Assembly (NCBI GenBank): GCA_023135255.1
Contig: JAGLTN010000340.1
Coordinates: 1-9,807 of the forward strand
Source: Planctomycetota bacterium
Lineage (GTDB): Bacteria > Planctomycetota > Phycisphaerae > Sedimentisphaerales > Anaerobacaceae
Direction: 5' to 3'
DNA length: 9,807 nt
In this document: one piece after another, positions 6,826-9,807 of the stretch
How the letters are laid out: every line of letters starts with the position of its first letter
Position numbering within the stretch: the stretch's first letter is position 1
Program-made: the position numbers and the translations under genes
The notes under the pieces: model-generated
What the model was told of the DNA's origin: nothing
The model's database searches: none
What the model saw: the letters and a program-made list of their open reading frames with translations, nothing else

Positions 6826-7464
6826 TTAGCGCATAATCCAGTTTTGCTCTTTGAATTTTAAAATCGCATCTGAGCGAAATTTTGGATCGCCTCCAAGTTT
6901 GTAATCAAGCTCAAGGGTTTTCCTGAGAAAAACTTTCTTTGTATTATCATTTTCATCCTTAGCGGTCGGATGATCTAATTCAATCGTTTCGTTGCTGAGT
7001 CCGGCAATAAAGAAACTTACATTCTTTGCTTTCGGGGCAAAATCAGACCAGATAATCGCAACATCCTTTATATTGTCCTGCCCCTGGAGTACCTTACTGC
7101 TTGTCTTATCGATAGACTCAAGGAACGGATATTGTTTCTGATGTCGACGTTTGATCTGATTAAACACGGAAGGCGGCACATTTATACCGGCTGGAACAAT
7201 TTGGAATGTGTCTGTCATAAGCTCACATTTGGGATAAAAATCAACATCATCACCGGTTTCATTCGTCAATGTCATAATCATATACCAGAATCTTACCGGA
7301 TGCCTTTGCCCCTCAAAACGAATCATTATTTGCTGTGGATGCTCATACTTGACATCTACTGTCCATTGCTGAGCTGACTGCACAATTGCCGGCGAAGGTG
7401 CTGCCAGACAAAAACTTCCACTGATAACCAATATTGCTGAAAAAAGATAAATGTATTTCTTCAT
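6826..7464 (-). CDS. Secreted protein of unknown function
   Basis: I do not recognise this 212-residue protein. It begins with a Sec signal peptide: MKK, a hydrophobic core YIYLFSAILVISGSF, then CLA-AP with cleavage likely near residue 21-22. The Cys is not in a convincing lipobox, so a lipoprotein is unlikely. The mature part is mixed beta-like and has no membrane helix. It includes FWYMIMTLTNETGDDVDFYPKCEL (about 59-82), which resembles the strands of a small beta-sandwich domain, then a Lys/Gln-rich stretch (NQIKRRHQKQYPF) and a C-terminus of DAILKFKEQNWIMR. The ATG at 7464 has only a weak, distant AAGG. The gene sits 90 nt upstream of the GH130 gene and may share its transcript, but a joint function is not evident. 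Confidence 0.85.
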   Translation of the reverse strand: MKKYIYLFSAILVISGSFCLAAPSPAIVQSAQQWTVDVKYEHPQQIMIRFEGQRHPVRFWYMIMTLTNETGDDVDFYPKCELMTDTFQIVPAGINVPPSVFNQIKRRHQKQYPFLESIDKTSSKVLQGQDNIKDVAIIWSDFAPKAKNVSFFIAGLSNETIELDHPTAKDENDNTKKVFLRKTLELDYKLGGDPKFRSDAILKFKEQNWIMR

Positions 7465-7881
7465 ATTATGTATGCCTTAACAGAAAACCACTTTAAAGCC
7501 TGTTCAAACCCTTAAATATTCATTCAGCTTGTGATTTTACAATAAAACATGATAATATCCAAGTATATTTTTTGACTTTATTTAGCTTCTGTTTGAAAGC
7601 CCATAAAACATCATCGGCGAATTATAAAGACTTTTAGCCCGCATCTGCAAACTATTATACCCTTCAGGGTAAGAAATTTTCGCGAGAAAAGTTATAATCC
7701 CGATGTATATTGTGATACCCGCGGATAAACGGGAAAACTCAATTATGAGTAGTATATATTCGATATTACAGCAAGATAGAGGATTATTGCCGAAAAAACC
7801 TTTGCTTAATGATAAAAATTCAGTTAGCTTAACCTGCCGATAGTGCTGGTCTTAATAGCAACATTAGCAGAGGTTACTCTT
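7465..7881. other. Non-coding divergent region with hairpins upstream of mgtE
   Basis: These 417 nt lie between the divergent secreted-protein and MgtE genes. I see no convincing coding sequence, tRNA or repeat array. The right half carries short hairpins on the plus strand: TACCC-TTCA-GGGTA (7658-7671), TTTTC-GCGA-GAAAA with a GNRA loop (7677-7690), and CCCG...CGGG (7718-7733). The last competes with TCCCG...CGGGA (7698-7702 with 7730-7734). They may form a structured mgtE leader. The M-box (ykoK) Mg-riboswitch core is not recognisable. I could not find a clear sigma70 promoter for mgtE. Confidence 0.4.
7534..7562 (-). promoter_or_regulatory. Candidate promoter of the secreted-protein gene
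   Basis: On the minus strand, TTGGAT (7562-7557) is followed after 17 nt by TAAAAT (7539-7534), predicting a start near 7527. The -35 matches poorly, so this is a weak candidate. A second pair, TTGTAA with an 18-nt spacer and TATTTA, overlaps it slightly downstream. Confidence 0.35.
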
Positions 7882-9282
7882 ATGTCAGACGAAAAAAAAC
7901 AGCTGTTGCAGCAACTTGAACCCTTGATTGAACAAGGAAACAGAGCTCTCATAGCAGAATTGCTCAAAGACCGGCGAAGCAGTGATATCGCTGAAATCGT
8001 GGAAACTTTCGACAGCGAAGAGTCTCGGCTTATTTTCGATTCCCTCGACAAAGAAACATCCGCCGAGATTCTTGAAAAAGTTGACGAAGCCACCAGGTCA
8101 GAACTTTTCGATGTACTAAGTCTGCAAGAGATAACATCATTAGTTTCTGAAATGGACCCCGATGACGCAGCAGACGTTCTCATGGAACTGTCGGAAGAAG
8201 GGATCGCAGAAGTAGTCGATCAGTTGGAGCCGGAAGAATCTGCCAAGATAAAAAAACTAATGCAGTATTCTGAAGATTCCGCGGGCGGTATTATGGACCC
8301 GGTAGTTATCTCGGTTGATGAAAACGCAACTATTGCTGAAGCAATAAATAAAATTCGCGCTGCTGAATTAGATGAGGACTTCTACAGCGTATACGTTGTG
8401 AATAAACACCGGTTATTCCTCGGCGACGTACGTATAAGACTACTGTTGATAAACTCAGAAGATACAAAAATCAGCAAGCTTATCGACCCTGACACAATAT
8501 ATGTCATCGCTGACGCCGACCAGGAAGAAGTGCGAAATATCTTCAGTAAAAACGACCTGATAGTTGTCCCCGTACTGGACAGACACCATAAACTTATAGG
8601 CCGAATTACCGCTGACCGTATTATCGAAGTCGCAGAAGAAGAGGCAGCTGAGGACCTCTACGCAATGGCTGGTACCGATGCGAACGAGCTTGAAACAGTC
8701 TCGAGTATCAATGCTGCAAGAGTAAGAATGACCTGGCTGCTGCCATGTCTGATAGGCACGGGAATAACTGCTCTAGTAATTATGTTATTTCACAAGGCCT
8801 TCAGCTTAGACAGCATGGGATTAATATTTACCTCAGCGATTCCTTTCGTACCGATGGTCGGTGCTTTAAGTGGAAATGCCGGACTCCAGACATCTGCAAT
8901 TGTTATCTCAGGCCTTGCAACAGGCCACCTCGCAGCTGAAAGATTGGGGCAGGTCTTTATGCGTGAAGTCAAAATTGCTTTAGTCGTTGCTATCTGCTGC
9001 GGAATAATTGGTGCCGTGGTGTGCAGCTTTCTGCCAAGCCTGATGGGCAATGAAAACGCAGCAACTATCGAATTCTCTAAGCATCTCAGGATAGTTATGG
9101 CATTTGGCATCTCGATGTTTTCAGCTATAATGGTAGCTACAACATTAGGGCTTTTCCTGCCGTTCTTGTTTAGAAAAATAGGTATAGACCCTGCTATCAG
9201 TTCTGGTCCATTGGTTACTACTGCTAACGACTCAATCAGTGCAACTATCTTCATGCTTCTCACATTTTTGCTCACAAAATAA
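7882..9282 (+). CDS. mgtE: MgtE-family magnesium transporter
   Basis: MgtE is a homodimeric Mg2+ channel of the inner membrane, gated by cytoplasmic Mg2+ bound between its soluble domains. ATG at 7882 is chosen over an in-frame GTG at 7843 because AGAGG lies 8 nt upstream and the extra 13 residues are unlike the family. The protein then has 466 residues. The acidic, repetitive N-domain is at about 10-125 (DSEESRLIFDSLDKE, MDPDDAADVLMEL), two CBS domains are at about 128-250, a connecting helix is at about 250-280, and five membrane helices run from about 282 to the end. The pore segment PFVPMVGALSGNAGLQTSAIVISGLATG (about 321-348) and the C-terminal DPAISSGPLVTTANDS (436-451), with the Mg-site Asp, are conserved. 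The usual GGN-G is SGNAG here. All domains are present, so it should be functional. Confidence 0.95.
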   Translation: MSDEKKQLLQQLEPLIEQGNRALIAELLKDRRSSDIAEIVETFDSEESRLIFDSLDKETSAEILEKVDEATRSELFDVLSLQEITSLVSEMDPDDAADVLMELSEEGIAEVVDQLEPEESAKIKKLMQYSEDSAGGIMDPVVISVDENATIAEAINKIRAAELDEDFYSVYVVNKHRLFLGDVRIRLLLINSEDTKISKLIDPDTIYVIADADQEEVRNIFSKNDLIVVPVLDRHHKLIGRITADRIIEVAEEEAAEDLYAMAGTDANELETVSSINAARVRMTWLLPCLIGTGITALVIMLFHKAFSLDSMGLIFTSAIPFVPMVGALSGNAGLQTSAIVISGLATGHLAAERLGQVFMREVKIALVVAICCGIIGAVVCSFLPSLMGNENAATIEFSKHLRIVMAFGISMFSAIMVATTLGLFLPFLFRKIGIDPAISSGPLVTTANDSISATIFMLLTFLLTK

Positions 9283-9350
9283 AATAATTATCGGACGAAA
9301 TCGCTAAAAATACGTAAACTAACGCCCAATCCACATTTTTAACTAAAAAC

Positions 9351-9365
9351 AAACAATTATTGTTT
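9351..9365. repeat. 15-bp palindrome upstream of the pilT-like promoter
   Basis: AAACAAT-T-ATTGTTT is a perfect inverted repeat with 7-bp arms and a 1-nt centre, ending 11 nt before the -35 box. It is immediately followed by a second one, TAAGT-AC-ACTTA (9365-9376). The position fits a regulator-binding site. It has no T-tract, so it is not a terminator for mgtE. Confidence 0.5.
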
Positions 9366-9376
9366 AAGTACACTTA

Positions 9377-9404
9377 TTGACAAACCGATGCAAAGCCTTA
9401 TAAT
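9377..9404 (+). promoter_or_regulatory. Predicted strong sigma70 promoter of the PilT-like gene
   Basis: A perfect TTGACA (9377-9382), a 16-nt spacer and a perfect TATAAT (9399-9404) predict a start near 9411 and a leader of about 108 nt. It is the best consensus match in the window. Confidence 0.8.
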
Positions 9405-9453
9405 AGGATGGTTTAGGGGTAATGATGATTTATTTACTGTTAATTGCCTGCTT

Positions 9454-9485
9454 TAACAAATAATATTTTTTATAACTATTTGTTA
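9454..9485 (+). repeat. AT-rich hairpin in the leader of the PilT-like gene
   Basis: TAACAAATA (9454-9462) and TATTTGTTA (9477-9485) are perfect 9-bp arms around a 14-nt loop. The hairpin lies in the predicted 5' leader, about 20 nt before the Shine-Dalgarno. It is not followed by a T-tract and has little GC, so it is not a good terminator. It could be an RNA structure or a DNA operator. Confidence 0.5.
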
Positions 9486-9518
9486 TTTCAAGGTTTTAAT
9501 ATTCTAAAGGAGTTTTTT

Positions 9519-9807
9519 GTGATTGATGAACAACCGATAGGCAGTCATGTAATACTTGATCATGACCCGGAAATTAATAAATTTTTCAGAGCTGCAATCA
9601 AGGTGGACGCCAGTGACCTCCACCTCAAAGTAGGCATGGTTCCAAAATTAAGAATCAATGGCTCTTTAAAAAATACTACAGGCACTAAATTAACCGAGAA
9701 ATTTGCAGAAAAGTTAATGTTTGAAATTATCACTGAAGGCCAGAAAAAATTCTTCCTCGAAAAAGGCGCTCTTGACTTTGCACATCAAGTCGGTCCTGCT
9801 GATAGAT
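9519..9807 (+). CDS. pilT: PilT-like type IV pilus ATPase, N-terminal part
   Basis: PilT-family ATPases power pilus retraction and twitching motility on the cytoplasmic face of the inner membrane. Only the first 96 codons are here; the frame is open at the right edge. From GTG at 9519 (AAAGGAG 6 nt upstream) the protein starts MIDEQPIGSHVILDHDPEINKF and continues with the family N-terminal segment ASDLHLKVGMVPKLRINGSL. FAEKLMFEIITEGQKKFFLEKGALDFAHQVGPADR then matches the PAS-like N-domain of PilT/PilU. The Walker motifs lie beyond the window. The leading 20 or so residues before the conserved core are longer than in short PilT proteins. PilT versus PilU or a more distant paralogue cannot be decided here. 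Confidence 0.85.
   Translation, partial: MIDEQPIGSHVILDHDPEINKFFRAAIKVDASDLHLKVGMVPKLRINGSLKNTTGTKLTEKFAEKLMFEIITEGQKKFFLEKGALDFAHQVGPADR

Noticed and set aside
7843..7881. N-terminal extension of MgtE from GTG 7843
   Set aside because: No ribosome binding site precedes it, the added residues do not resemble the family, and ATG 7882 has AGAGG 8 nt upstream.
7465..7881. M-box magnesium riboswitch upstream of mgtE
   Set aside because: The conserved core and its long-range pairings are not visible; only generic short hairpins are seen.
8790..9275. 161-codon open frame on the minus strand
   Set aside because: It is antisense to the membrane part of mgtE; hydrophobic coding sequence often leaves long antisense frames.
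9454..9485. Hairpin as a Rho-independent terminator of mgtE
   Set aside because: The stem is almost all A-T, no T-tract follows, and it lies downstream of the predicted pilT-like promoter.

Overview
This AT-rich window (roughly 40% GC by eye) is chromosomal bacterial DNA carrying eight genes, six of confident or likely identity. I see no mobile element, CRISPR array, tRNA or rRNA. The organism is best guessed as a low-GC member of the Planctomycetota (Phycisphaerae-like). That rests on a GspE-type ATPase with an N-terminal membrane anchor, an FHA protein beside it, a secreted protein I do not recognise and a GH130 phosphorylase. It is an inference from gene content, with no marker-gene proof.

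Region 1 (31-2600, minus strand) is a translation operon. thrS (threonyl-tRNA synthetase) starts from a near-consensus promoter at 2567-2595 and is followed 57 nt later by infC (IF-3). infC very probably begins with the rare codon ATT at 546, which implies classical IF-3 autoregulation. rpmI and rplT would be expected beyond the left edge.

Region 2 (2709-5627, plus strand) is a three-gene group: a small FHA-domain protein with an acidic tail, a GspE/PilB-family ATPase whose usual N-terminal domain is replaced by a two-helix membrane anchor, and a four-helix CvpA-like membrane protein whose start lies 4 nt after the ATPase stop. The FHA gene and the ATPase each have a plausible sigma70 promoter with a 17-nt spacer. 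The group looks like a membrane-anchored motor or secretion-type complex with a phosphothreonine-reading partner. A bidirectional terminator at 5684-5727 separates it from region 3.

Region 3 (5734-7464, minus strand) holds a gene for a secreted protein of unknown function followed by a GH130 beta-mannoside phosphorylase, probably cotranscribed.

Region 4 (7465-9282) is a 417-nt non-coding stretch with several hairpins, followed by an MgtE magnesium channel gene read on the plus strand.

Region 5 (9283-9807) is an intergenic region with palindromes, a strong sigma70 promoter and a hairpin leader, then the first 96 codons of a PilT-like ATPase that runs off the right edge. With the GspE-like ATPase this gives two type IV pilus/type II secretion-family motor proteins within 5 kb.
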